Source of the DNA: Heterodera schachtii
Taxonomy: Eukaryota; Nematoda; Chromadorea; Rhabditida; Heteroderidae
DNA length: 64,000 bases
Direction: 5' to 3'
Assembly: GCA_023374025.1 (NCBI GenBank)
Contig: SIJG01000099.1
Coordinates: 433,529-497,528 of the forward strand
Numbering within the stretch: the stretch's first letter is position 1; every line of letters begins with the position of its first letter. The notes beneath the pieces are model-generated. The model ran no database searches. It had not been told where the DNA came from and worked only from the letters and a program-made list of their open reading frames with translations. A program made the translations under genes and the position numbers. Positions 1 to 13,293 of this stretch are shown one piece after another.

Positions 1-3000
1 TGGTTCTCTAGAATAATAAGAAACTGCTATTGCGCAATAATCATATAGCCTAATGAGCAGTTATTGATATTTGCTCTATGACATTCACCAATGGAATGTT
101 GGAATGTGAAAGGGAATTAAATTGTTAAGTTGCCTGAATACTGTCATATTATACGCGTTTGTTTGGCAGTTCTAGCGAGATTCTGAAAATAATTTTTCAA
201 ATTATAGATATTAAGCTACAGTTTCCAAATGAATAATTTTTTTGAAATGGCGATATATGTTTTTCTTAAATCCTTTTTTACTGTTTCTTTTTGAAGCGCA
301 AAATTGTAGAAACATTATAAAATGCATTTTCTAACATAAATTATGTAGACCAAAAATAAATAAATTACAATCAATAAACAATACGGGTGGGAAAATTTAT
401 TATTTTGAAACCCATTTCTTGGGAGTTTTAGCGTGGGTTCTAAAAAATAAAGGCTGAGTTCCCATACGGGAGGCAAAGATTTAGATAGGAATGAATTTTT
501 TATGTTTTGCGAAGATATCTTTGAGAAATTCATTTTTTGTCCATTAAAATTTTAATTGCATTTCAAAAATTTTACTCTGAAGAATGTTTTGTTTGTTAAT
601 AATATGGAATATTAATTAGTTAATTGAAACGCCTCTTAAATGTTGTTTGTACATGTGATTTTCCAATAAAACTGTTCAAATTAGTCTTGGTTCTCTAGAA
701 TAATAAGAAACTGCTATTGCGCAATAATCATATAGCCTAATGAGCAGTTATTGATATTTGCTCTATGACATTCACCAATGGAATGTTGGAATGTGAAAGG
801 GAATTAAATTGTTAAGTCGCCTGAATACTGTCATATTATACGCGTTTCTTTGGCAGTTCTGGCGAGATTCTGAAAATAATTTTTCAAATTATAGATATTA
901 AGCTACAGTTTCCAAATGAATATTTTTTTTGAAATGGCGATATATGTTTTTCTTAAATCTTTTTTTACTGTTTCTTTCTGAAGCGCAAAATTGTAGAAAC
1001 ATTATAAAATGCATTTTCTAACATAAATTATGTAGACCAAAAATAAATAAATTACAATCAATAAACAATACGCGTGGGAAAATTTATTATTTTGAAACCC
1101 ATTTCTTGGGAGTTTTAGCGTGGGTTCTAAAAAACAAAGGCTGAATTCCCATACGGGAGGCAAAGATTTAGATAGGAATGATTTTTTATGTTTTGCGAAG
1201 ATATCTTTGATAAATTCATTTTTTGGCCATTAAAATTTAAATTGCATTTCAAAAATTTTACTATGAAGAGTATTTTGTTTGTTAATAATATGGAATATTA
1301 ATTAGTTAATTGAAACGCCTCTTAAATGTTGTTTGTACATGTGATTTTCCAATAAAACTGTTCAAATTAGTCTTGGTTCTCTAGAATAATAAGAAACTGC
1401 TATTGCGCAATAATCATATAGCCTAATGAGCAGTTATTGATATTTGCTCTATGACATTCACCAATGGAATGTTGGAATGTGAAAGGGAATTAAATTGTTA
1501 AGTCGCCTGAATTGTCATATTATACGCGTTTCTTTGGCAGTTCTAGCGAGATTCTGAAAATAATTTTTCAAATTATAGATATTAAGCTACAGTTTCCAAA
1601 TGAATAATTTTTTTGAAATGGCGATATATGTTTTTCTTAAATCCTTTTTTACTGTTTCTTTTTGAAGCGCAAAATTGTAGAAACATTATAAAATGCATTT
1701 TCTAACATAAATTATGTATACCAAAAATAAATAAATTACAATCAATAAACAATACGCGTGGGAAAATTTATTATTTTGAAACCCATTTCTTGGGAGTTTT
1801 AGCGTGGGTTCTAAAAAACAAAGGCTGAATTCCCATACGGGAGGCAAAGATTTAGATAGGAATGATTTTTTATGTTTTGCGAAGATATCTTTGATAAATT
1901 CATTTTTTGGCCATTAAAATTTAAATTGCATTTCAAAAATTTTACTATGAAGAGTATTTTGTTTGTTAATAATATGGAATATTAATTAGTTAATTGAAAC
2001 GCCTCTTAAATGTTGTTTGTACATGTGATTTTCCAATAAAACTGTTCAAATTAGTCTTGGTTCTCTAGAATAATAAGAAACTGCTATTGCGCAATAATCA
2101 TATAGCCTAATGAGCAGTTATTGATATTTGCTCTATGACATTCACCAATGGAATGTTGGAATGTGAAAGGGAATTAAATTGTTAAGTCGCCTGAATACTG
2201 TCATATTATACGCGTTTCTTTGGCAGTTCTAGCGAGATTCTGAAAATAATTTTTCAAATTATAGATATTAAGCTACAGTTTCCAAATGAATAATTTTTTT
2301 GAAATGGCGAATATATGTTTTTCTTAAATCCTTTTTTACTGTTTCTTTTTGAAGCGCAAAATTGTAGAAACATTATAAAATGCATTTTCTAACATAAATT
2401 ATGTAGACCAAAAATAAATAAATTACAATCAATAAACAATACGGGTGGGAAAATTTATTATTTTGAAACCCATTTCTTGGGAGTTTTAGCGTGGGTTCTA
2501 AAAAATAAAGGCTGAGTTCCCATACGGGAGGCAAAGATTTAGATAGGAATGAATTTTTTATGTTTTGCGAAGATATCTTTGAGAAATTCATTTTTTGTCC
2601 ATTAAAATTTTAATTGCATTTCAAAAATTTTACTCTGAAGAATGTTTTGTTTGTTAATAATATGGAATATTAATTAGTTAATTGAAACGCCTCTTAAATG
2701 TTGTTTGTACATGTGATTTTCCAATAAAACTGTTCAAATTAGTCTTGGTTCTCTAGAATAATAAGAAACTGCTATTGCGCAATAATCATATAGCCTAATG
2801 AGCAGTTATTGATATTTGCTCTATGACATTCACCAATGGAATGTTGGAATGTGAAAGGGAATTAAATTGTCAAGTCGCCTGAATACTGTCATATTATACG
2901 CGTTTCTTTGGTAGTTCTAGCGAGATTCTGAAAATAATTTTTCAAATTATAGATATTAAGCTACAGTTTCCAAATGAATAATTTTTTTGAAATGGCGATA

Positions 3001-6000
3001 TATGTTTTTCTTAAATCCTTTTTTACTGTTTCTTTTTGAAGCGCAAAATTGTAGAAACATTATAAAATGCATTTTCTAACATAAATTATGTAGACCAAAA
3101 ATAAATAAATTACAATCAATAAACAATACGGGTGGGAAAATTTATTATTTTGAAACCCATTTCTTGGGAGTTTTAGCGTGGGTTCTAAAAAATAAAGGCT
3201 GAGTTCCCATACGGGAGGCAAAGATTTAGATAGGAATGAATTTTTTATGTTTTGCGAAGATATCTTTGAGAAATTCATTTTTTGTCCATTAAAATTTTAA
3301 TTGCATTTCAAAAATTTTACTCTGAAGAATGTTTTGTTTGTTAATAATATGGAATATTAATTAGTTAATTGAAACGCCTCTTAAATGTTGTTTGTACATG
3401 TGATTTTCCAATAAAACTGTTCAAATTAGTCTTGGTTCTCTAGAATAATAAGAAACTGCTATTGCGCAATAATCATATAGCCTAATGAGCAGTTATTGAT
3501 ATTTGCTCTATGACATTCACCAATGGAATGTTGGAATGTGAAAGGGAATTAAATTGTTAAGTCGCCTGAATACTGTCATATTATACGCGTTTCTTTGGCA
3601 GTTCTTGCGAGATTCTGAAAATAATTTTTCAAATTATAGATATTAAGCTACAGTTTCCAAATGAATAATTTTTTTGAAATGGCGATATATGTTTTTCTTA
3701 AATCCTTTTTTACTGTTTCTTTTTGAAGCGCAAAATTGTAGAAATATTATAAAATGCATTTTCTAACATAAATTATGTAGACCAAAAATAAATAAATTAC
3801 AATCAATAAACAATACGCGTGGGAAAATTTATTATTTTGAAACCCATTTCTTGGGAGTTTTAGCGTGGGTTCTAAAAAACAAAGGCTGAATTCCCATACG
3901 GGAGGCAAAGATTTAGATAGGAATGATTTTTTATGTTTTGCGAAGATATCTTTGATAAATTCATTTTTTGGCCATTAAAATTTAAATTGCATTTCAAAAA
4001 TTTTACTATGAAGAGTATTTTGTTTGTTAATAATATGGAATATTAATTAGTTAATTGAAACGCCTCTTAAATGTTGTTTGTACATGTGATTTTCCAATAA
4101 AACTGTTCAAATTAGTCTTGGTTCTCTAGAATAATAAGAAACTGCTATTGCGCAATAATCATATAGCCTAATGAGCAGTTATTGATATTTGCTCTATGAC
4201 ATTCACCAATGGAATGTTGGAATGTGAAAGGGAATTAAATTGTTAAGTCGCCTGAATACTGTCATATTATACGCGTTTCTTTGGCAGTTCTAGCGAGATT
4301 CTGAAAATAATTTTTCAAATTATAGATATTAAGCTACAGTTTCCAAATGAATAATTTTTTTGAAATGGCGATATATGTTTTTCTTAAATCCTTTTTTACT
4401 GTTTCTTTTTGAAGCGCAAAATTGTAGAAACATTATAAAATGCATTTTCTAACATAAATTATGTAGACCAAAAATAAATAAATTACAATCAATAAACAAT
4501 ACGGGTGGGAAAATTTATTATTTTGAAACCCATTTCTTGGGAGTTTTAGCGTGGGTTCTAAAAAATAAAGGCTGAGTTCCCATACGGGAGGCAAAGATTT
4601 AGATAGGAATGAATTTTTTATGTTTTGCGAAGATATCTTTGAGAAATTCATTTTTTGTCCATTAAAATTTTAATTGCATTTCAAAAATTTTACTCTGAAG
4701 AATGTTTTGTTTGTTAATAATATGGAATATTAATTAGTTAATTGAAACGCCTCTTAAATGTTGTTTGTACATGTGATTTTCCAATAAAACTGTTCAAATT
4801 AGTCTTGGTTCTCTAGAATAATAAGAAACTGCTATTGCGCAATAATCATATAGCCTAATGAGCAGTTATTGATATTTGCTCTATGACATTCACCAATGGA
4901 ATGTTGGAATGTGAAAGGGAATTAAATTGTTAAGTCGCCTGAATACTGTCATATTATACGCGTTTCTTTGGCAGTTCTTGCGAGATTCTGAAAATAATTT
5001 TTCAAATTATAGATATTAAGCTACAGTTTCCAAATGAATAATTTTTTTGAAATGGCGATATATGTTTTTCTTAAATCCTTTTTTACTGTTTCTTTTTGAA
5101 GCGCAAAATTGTAGAAATATTATAAAATGCATTTTCTAACATAAATTATGTAGACCAAAAATAAATAAATTACAATCAATAAACAATACGCGTGGGAAAA
5201 TTTATTATTTTGAAACCCATTTCTTGGGAGTTTTAGCGTGGGTTCTAAAAAACAAAGGCTGAATTCCCATACGGGAGGCAAAGATTTAGATAGGAATGAT
5301 TTTTTATGTTTTGCGAAGATATCTTTGATAAATTCATTTTTTGGCCATTAAAATTTAAATTGCATTTCAAAAATTTTACTATGAAGAGTATTTTGTTTGT
5401 TAATAATATGGAATATTAATTAGTTAATTGAAACGCCTCTTAAATGTTGTTTGTACATGTGATTTTCCAATAAAACTGTTCAAATTAGTCTTGGTTCTCT
5501 AGAATAATAAGAAACTGCTATTGCGCAATAATCATATAGCCTAATGAGCAGTTATTGATATTTGCTCTATGACATTCACCAATGGAATGTTGGAATGTGA
5601 AAGGGAATTAAATTGTTAAGTCGCCTGAATACTGTCATATTATACGCGTTTCTTTGGCAGTTCTAGCGAGATTCTGAAAATAATTTTTCAAATTATAGAT
5701 ATTAAGCTACAGTTTCCAAATGAATAATTTTTTTGAAATGGCGATATATGTTTTTCTTAAATCCTTTTTTACTGTTTCTTTTTGAAGCGCAAAATTGTAG
5801 AAACATTATAAAATGCATTTTCTAACATAAATTATGTAGACCAAAAATAAATAAATTACAATCAATAAACAATACGGGTGGGAAAATTTATTATTTTGAA
5901 ACCCATTTCTTGGGAGTTTTAGCGTGGGTTCTAAAAAATAAAGGCTGAGTTCCCATACGGGAGTCAAAGATTTAGATAGGAATGAATTTTTTATGTTTTG

Positions 6001-9000
6001 CGAAGATATCTTTGAGAAATTCATTTTTTGTCCATTAAAATTTTAATTGCATTTCAAAAATTTTACTCTGAAGAATGTTTTGTTTGTTAATAATATGGAA
6101 TATTAATTAGTTAATTGAAACGCCTCTTAAATGTTGTTTGTACATGTGATTTTCCAATAAAACTGTTCAAATTAGTCTTGGTTCTCTAGAATAATAAGAA
6201 ACTGCTATTGCGCAATAATCATATAGCCTAATGAGCAGTTATTGATATTTGCTCTATGACATTCACCAATGGAATGTTGGAATGTGAAAGGGAATTAAAT
6301 TGTCAAGTCGCCTGAATACTGTCATATTATACGCGTTTCTTTGGTAGTTCTAGCGAGATTCTGAAAATAATTTTTCAAATTATAGATATTAAGCTACAGT
6401 TTCCAAATGAATAATTTTTTTGAAATGGCGATATATGTTTTTCTTAAATCCTTTTTTACTGTTTCTTTTTGAAGCGCAAAATTGTAGAAACATTATAAAA
6501 TGCATTTTCTAACATAAATTATGTAGACCAAAAATAAATAAATTACAATCAATAAACAATACGGGTGGGAAAATTTATTATTTTGAAACCCATTTCTTGG
6601 GAGTTTTAGCGTGGGTTCTAAAAAATAAAGGCTGAGTTCCCATACGGGAGGCAAAGATTTAGATAGGAATGAATTTTTTATGTTTTGCGCAGATATCTTT
6701 GAGAAATTCATTTTTTGTCCATTAAAATTTTAATTGCATTTCAAAAATTTTACTATGAAGAGTATTTTGTTTGTTAATAATATGGAATATTAATTAGTTA
6801 ATTGAAACGCCTCTTAAATGTTGTTTGTACATGTGATTTTCCAATAAAACTGTTCAAATTAGTCTTGGTTCTCTAGAATAATAAGAAACTGCTATTGCGC
6901 AATAATCATATAGCCTAATGAGCAGTTAATGATATTTGCTCTATGACATTCACCAATGGAATGTTGGAATGTGAAAGGGAATTAAATTGTTAAGTCGCCT
7001 GAATACTGTCATATTATACGCGTTTCTTTGGCTAGTTCTAGCGAGATTCTGAAAATAATTTTTCAAATTATAGATATTAAGCTACAGTTTCCAAATGAAT
7101 AATTTTTTTGAAATGGCGATATATGTTTTTCTTAAATCCTTTTTTACTGTTTCTTTTTGAAGCGCAAACTTGTAGAAACATTATAAAATGCATTTTCTAA
7201 CATAAATTATGTAGACCAAAAATAAATAAATTACAATCAATAAACAATACGGGTGGGAAAATTTATTATTTTGAAACCCATTTCTTGGGAGTTTTAGCGT
7301 GGGTTCTAAAAAATAAAGGCTGAGTTCCCATACGGGAGGCAAAGATTTAGATAGGAATGAATTTTTTATGTTTTGCGAAGATATCTTTGAGAAATTCATT
7401 TTTTGTCCATTAAAATTTTAATTGCATTTCAAAAATTTTACTCTGAAGAATGTTTTGTTTGTTAATAATATGGAATATTAATTAGTTAATTGAAACGCCT
7501 CTTAAATGTTGTTTGTACATGTGATTTTCCAATAAAACTGTTCAAATTAGTCTTGGTTCTCTAGAATAATAAGAAACTGCTATTGCGCAATAATCATATA
7601 GCCTAATGAGCAGTTATTGATATTTGCTCTATGACATTCACCAATGGAATGTTGGAATGTGAAAGGGAATTAAATTGTTAAGTCGCCTGAATACTGTCAT
7701 ATTATACGCGTTTCTTTGGCAGTTCTTGCGAGATTCTGAAAATAATTTTTCAAATTATAGATATTAAGCTACAGTTTCCAAATGAATAATTTTTTTGAAA
7801 TGGCGATATATGTTTTTCTTAAATCCTTTTTTACTGTTTCTTTTTGAAGCGCAAAATTGTAGAAATATTATAAAATGCATTTTCTAACATAAATTATGTA
7901 GACCAAAAATAAATAAATTACAATCAATAAACAATACGCGTGGGAAAATTTATTATTTTGAAACCCATTTCTTGGGAGTTTTAGCGTGGGTTCTAAAAAA
8001 TAAGGCTGAATTCCCATACGGGAGGCAAAGATTTAGATAGGAATGAATTTTTTATGTTTTGCGAAGATATCTTTGATAAATTCATTTTTTGGCCATTAAA
8101 ATTTAAATTGCATTTCAAAAATTTTACTATGAAGAGTGTTTTGTTTGTTAATAATATGGAATATTAATGAGTTAATTGAAACGCCTCTTAAATGTTGTTT
8201 GTACATGTGATTTCCCAATAAAACTGTTCAAATTAGTCTTGGTTCTCTAGAATAATAAGAAACTGCTATTGCGCAATAATCATATAGCCTAATGAGCAGA
8301 TATTGATATTTGCTCTATGACATTCACCAATGGAATGTTGGAATGTGAAAGGGAATTAAATTGTTAAGTCGCCTGAACTACTGTCATATTATACGCGTTT
8401 CTTTGGCAGTTCTAGCGAGATTCTGAAAATAATTTTTCAAATTATAGATATTAAGCTACAGTTTCCAAATGAATAATTTTTTTGAAATGGCGATATATGT
8501 TTTTCTTAAATCCTTTTTTACTGTTTCTTTTTGAAGCGCAAAATTGTAGAAACATTATAAAATGCATTTTCTAACATAAATTATGTAGACCAAAAATAAA
8601 TAAATTACAATCAATAAACAATACGGGTGGGAAAATTTATTATTTTGAAACCCATTTCTTGGGAGTTTTAGCGTGGGTTCTAAAAAATAAAGGCTGAGTT
8701 CCCATACGGGAGGCAAAGATTTAGATAGGAATGAATTTTTTATGTTTTGCGAAGATATCTTTGAGAAATTCATTTTTTGTCCATTAAAATTTTAATTGCA
8801 TTTCAAAAATTTTACTCTGAAGAATGTTTTGTTTGTTAATAATATGGAATATTAATTAGTTAATTGAAACGCCTCTTAAATGTTGTTTGTACATGTGATT
8901 TTCCAATAAAACTGTTCAAATTAGTCTTGGTTCTCTAGAATAATAAGAAACTGCTATTGCGCAATAATCATATAGCCTAATGAGCAGTTATTGATATTTG

Positions 9001-10226
9001 CTCTATGACATTCACCAATGGAATGTTGGAATGTGAAAGGGAATTAAATTGTTAAGTCGCCTGAATACTGTCATATTATACGCGTTTCTTTGGCAGTTCT
9101 TGCGAGATTCTGAAAATAATTTTTCAAATTATAGATATTAAGCTACAGTTTCCAAATGAATAATTTTTTTGAAATGGCGATATATGTTTTTCTTAAATCC
9201 TTTTTTACTGTTTCTTTTTGAAGCGCAAAATTGTAGAAATATTATAAAATGCATTTTCTAACATAAATTATGTAGACCAAAAATAAATAAATTACAATCA
9301 ATAAACAATACGCGTGGGAAAATTTATTATTTTGAAACCCATTTCTTGGGAGTTTTAGCGTGGGTTCTAAAAAATAAGGCTGAATTCCCATACGGGAGGC
9401 AAAGATTTAGATAGGAATGAATTTTTTATGTTTTGCGAAGATATCTTTGATAAATTCATTTTTTGGCCATTAAAATTTAAATTGCATTTCAAAAATTTTA
9501 CTATGAAGGGTGTTTTGTTTGTTAATAATATGGAATATTAATGAGTTAATTGAAACGCCTCTTAAATGTTGTTTGTACATGTGATTTCCCAATAAAACTG
9601 TTCAAATTAGTCTTGGTTCTCTAGAATAATAAGAAACTGCTATTGCGCAATAATCATATAGCCTAATGAGCAGATATTGATATTTGCTCTATGACATTCA
9701 CCAATGGAATGTTGGAATGTGAAAGGGAATTAAATTGTTAAGTCGCCTGAACACTGTCATATTATACGCGTTTCTTTGGCAGTTCTAGCGAGATTCTGAA
9801 AATAATTTTTCAAATTATAGATATTAAGCTACAGTTTCCAAATGAATAATTTTTTTGAAATGGCGATATATGTTTTTCTTAAATCCTTTTTTACTGTTTC
9901 TTTTTGAAGAGCAAAATTGTAGAAATATTATAAAATGCATTTTCTAACATAAATTATGTAGACCAAAAATAAATAAATTACAATTAATAAACAATACGCG
10001 TGGGAAAATTTATTATTTTGAAACCCATTTCTTGGGAGTTTTAGCGTGGGTTCTAAAAAATAAAGGCTGAATTCCCATACGGGAGGCAAAGATTTAGATA
10101 GGAAGGAATTTTTTATGTTTTGCGAAGATATCTTTGAGAAATTCATTTTTTGGCCAGTAAAATTTAAATTACATTTCAAAAATTTTACTATGAAGAGTAT
10201 TTTTTTTGTTAATAATATGGAATATT
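1..10226. repeat. 687-bp satellite array, 14 full units and one partial
   Basis: Units start at 1, 688, 1374, 2058, 2746, 3433, 4119, 4806, 5492, 6179, 6866, 7554, 8240, 8928 and 9614, so the period is 684-688 bp. The first unit begins at the window edge, so the array probably continues to the left. Two subtypes can be told apart, for example by cgggtggg versus cgcgtggg and gagaaattc versus gataaattc. A 72-codon minus-strand frame is open in most units of one subtype only, and I treat it as chance. No transposase, Pol III box or known centromere box was recognised. Confidence 0.97.
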
Positions 10227-11138
10227 GAAGGGGTTCAACTAAATGGAAATTTTAGGTGTCTATGCTCATCGAAAGGAGGAACGCGATGAACGGAGTGCTT
10301 CAGCAATCTGGGTCAACAACACCGATGGAACAGTGCGAGAGGCGGGACACTATGAACGCTCCGAGGGTTTCGGTTTTTTTTGGGGGGGGGGGGGGGGGGG
10401 CTAGCGGAGTGGGCAGGCCCGTATTGAAAAAAATAGACCCGAGGACAAATAAAAGGTCGAATGGCCTTACTGATTTTTTTAGGATACGGGCCTGTGAGTG
10501 GTCAGACGATTTTTGACAATTTACAAAATTGAAAAAGCAATTAAATCTAACCGCTGCCACCACATTCAAATGCAGATGCGCTTTGTCCAAGTAGTCGTTG
10601 CGCTGTTCGCGCATGATCACTTTGTGAAGAACATCAGGCCACCGCCGCTTTCACTTCTTGACAGGCCGACGGACACGCCAACCATCGGAACATCATAAAT
10701 GATGCCGTTGTCCCCGGGGGCCATTGACTATAATTTAGCAAAAATAAACCTATTTTATATTTATTTATTATTGCTTACGTACCCCAATGTTAAAAGGCTT
10801 GCAAGCCATAATTTGTGTACTGGCAAAACTTTTTGAAATTTTATAGGCCAATAGGCAGACTGTCAACGATTTAAACATATCAAGCTTGTTTATTTTTGAT
10901 GACAAATCAAAATGTTATAATGTTTTGGCAGGCGACAAAGTGGGCGGGCCCCAGGAGAAAGACACGGGAAGACAAGCGAAAAACCAGGGTCAAGAGGAGG
11001 TGGGGGTGGTATTCAAATAAAAATTAATTTTAAATGGAATGGATGCATTTTTTCTGGCGACGGGATTGTTGCCGATTAATCCGATGCCAGCTTTTCTTTT
11101 GACACCGAGACAACCGGGAGTCCCGCCCTGCTCGATTC
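10227..11138. other. Non-coding flank with a 19-G homopolymer
   Basis: Unique sequence between the satellite and the Polinton remnant. It contains an uninterrupted run of G at 10382-10400, preceded by a T run. Several open frames cross it but they overlap on both strands and none resembles a known protein. It may include the left end of the Polinton element, but no terminal inverted repeat was identified. Confidence 0.6.
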
Positions 11139-11162
11139 TCAAGTTCCGAAAATAAATAGAGA

Positions 11163-11372
11163 GTGCAGAGAAAAAACATCTCTCATGTCGGAAGTCGAGC
11201 CGAGTCGATTTTCAAGCAGCAACGCCTTGAGTTCACCCAATCGTTTTGCCAAGACTGTGCAAAGCTGAACTTTGACTGCACCGATCTGATCATGAAGCAC
11301 CAAAAGAAAGATGACCCGGCGACTACGACTATGGCAAAGAGTTTCCGCTGGATCAAGGATGGGGCGAAGTGA
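11163..11372 (+). CDS. Small ORF of unknown function upstream of the capsid genes
   Basis: A 69-codon plus-strand frame lies in the GC-richer block 65 bp before the minor capsid start. It has two CxxC-like spaced cysteines (FCQDCAKLNFDC) and a charged tail (KHQKKDD). I do not recognise it. It may be a fragment of another Polinton gene, because it shares the orientation and composition of the capsid genes. An overlapping antisense frame of similar length means it could also be chance. Confidence 0.25.
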   Translation: MQRKNISHVGSRAESIFKQQRLEFTQSFCQDCAKLNFDCTDLIMKHQKKDDPATTTMAKSFRWIKDGAK

Positions 11373-11437
11373 ACAGAGATGGCACACCACGTTATAAGGA
11401 CGATCTCATTTTTTGAAAAGTTATACTTGTTGATCAA

Positions 11438-13208
11438 ATGACAAACTCTTTCTTTGTAATTTTGCCGAGCAATACGCCAGGCTTTGTTGGAAATAAAACG
11501 AATAAGTTCAAAGTGCACTTGCCAAAGAAGTTGGTGTTCGATGGGGCCGGGTGGATGGTTGGGCTGTCAGGCATAATTTACCCAAACAGGTGGGCGAAAT
11601 CCAAGGCTATTGGGTCCGATTTTTGAGTTAAGTTGGGCAAAGCTGGGTACATCGGACCGACAATATGTGATTGTTCATCTGCACGACGGCAGGAAATACC
11701 GTTTCCGTGTGCCAAAGGGAAGCTTTCTCTCGCCACAGCAGCTTGAGAGGGGCATTCATCACGGCATGATTGCCGAGCTCGAGCGGCTGTTGACCCGAAA
11801 AAGGTCAGCACCGGTGCACGCAAGTTTTGGCAACGCCGACGATGATGAGGAGGAGGGCGAGATTCTTGACATCTCGTTTGTTGAGGAGGAAGAAGAAGAT
11901 ACCGGCGAAGCGCCATTATATCCACTTTCAAATTTGACCAAGCTCTCAGCGGAGCAAGAGACGCCAAGGCATGAAAAATGGGCACAGGAAGAGAGAAGGC
12001 GAAAGGAAGAGGAGCAGAGAAAACAGAGAGAAGCCGAACGTAAACGGCGAGAGGAAGAGGAGAAGCGACGCAAGGCAGAAGACGATAGAAGGGAGAAAAC
12101 AGCGAAGGAAAAGAAGGCAAGGGAGGAAAAATTGGCAAGGGAAAAGAAGGAAGAACAGAGAATAGCAAAGGAAAAGAAAGGAGAGAAAGAAGCCTTCGGC
12201 AAAAAGGCTGAGGATGAGAGAGTAGCAAAGGCGGAAGCGGACAGAGTGGCAAAGGCTGAAGCGGAGAGAGTGGCAAAAGAAACAAAGGCAGAGGAGGAGA
12301 GAGTGGCAAAGGAAAGAGAGGCAGAGGAGGAGAGAGTGGCAAAGGAAAGAGAGGCAGAGGAGGAGAGAGAGGCAAAGGAAAGAGAGGCCGAGGAGGAGAG
12401 AGTGGCAAATGAGACCAAGAAAAAACAAGAAAAGGTGAAGCAATCGGCAGAACTGAAAAGACAGCAATTGGCCAAAGGAAAGCAAAAAGAGTTGGAGCTG
12501 CTCAAAGAGTTCAGACCCTGGCGAGGCGGGTACATGAGACTGGTGCACGGCAAAGACCCAACCCCTGACGTGCATTATCTGCACGAAACAGATGACTATC
12601 ATTTTGTGAATGCTGTACACAAGTACCGTGTCCGCCACTCCGAGCTCCCCTGGGAGGCGCCCGAGTTTAACCCATCCGCACACATCCAACAGAACATTGC
12701 GGAGTTCCGTGAGCTGTTTGAGCAAGAGGTGTACGACGAAAACTACGCGGTGAAAACGCGAGAGGAAAAGGAGGAGCTGATCGAGCTGGTCAAAGGGTTC
12801 CGCTTTTACTTCACCGAGCAAATTGGCCGATTTGAGCTCAAAGTTTTCAACGGGAAAATTTCGCACATTACGCTGACTGATCAGCTGGCCTACGTATTGG
12901 GCTATGAACAAGAGCAGGAGATCAGAAATGAAGAGCTTGCCAAATATGCGGTCGACTTAGGCGGTGGTGTGAGCCACCTGTGCATTTACCTGAACAGTGG
13001 CGTCATTGAGAGCATGATTGTCGGCAACACCTTTGCCAATCTGCTCCAAGTGATTGCCGTTGAGGGAAAATCGGGCAGTGTGGTGGAGAAGGACTTTCAA
13101 TCCCCTCTGTTTCACAAAATCATAGCAAGGGAGGTGGATGTGCTTGACGTGGAAATTCGCACTCTGACAGGGAGGTTAGGCTTTTCCGCAGGGCGTTTAT
13201 TTTTCTAA
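11438..13208 (+). pseudogene. Polinton minor capsid (penton-like) protein, frameshifted, with a coiled-coil insertion
   Basis: In Polintons this single-jelly-roll protein is thought to form capsid vertices. The first 62 codons (ATG at 11438) contain the family N-terminus: the LPSNTPGFVGN motif, then KVHLPKKL and GWMVGLSGIIYPNRW. The reading frame then changes at about 11600-11625, and the rest continues in another frame to a stop at 13208. The second part opens without an ATG at the expected place, so the gene is broken by a frameshift or an assembly error. Its C-terminal third keeps the family pattern: DLGGGVSHLCIYLNSGVIES, then VEGKSG and a final RTLTGRLGFSAGRLFF. Between the two lies about 200 residues of Glu/Lys/Arg-rich predicted coiled coil with 11-residue repeats, absent from the relatives I know. 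Assignment by family pattern only. Confidence 0.75.
12205..12412 (+). repeat. 33-bp in-frame coding repeat inside the minor capsid gene
   Basis: The coiled-coil segment is built from an 11-residue unit (AEEERVAKERE and variants), each 33 bp long, with at least four close copies and more degenerate ones upstream. Because 33 is a multiple of three, copy-number changes keep the frame. The strand bias of the purine-rich unit also opens long antisense frames, which are artefacts. Confidence 0.85.
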
Positions 13209-13293
13209 TCACTTATTTAAGGGAGGTGCCATTTGAGTTTGGGCAAGTTGTTTTGACTCTTCAGTTTAAAAAGGTGTTGACGTTCTGAGAGAG

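Noticed and set aside
315..10179. 72-83-codon minus-strand frame repeated in most satellite units, with a hydrophobic C-terminal part
   Set aside because: Present only because the satellite unit is repeated; one of the two unit subtypes lacks it through a 2-bp length change, and codon usage looks like random AT-rich DNA.
11578..12911. Three long minus-strand frames (264-321 codons) opposite the capsid gene
   Set aside because: They are antisense to the Glu/Lys-rich coiled-coil repeat, whose purine bias removes stops on the other strand; the products are Leu/Ser/Pro runs.
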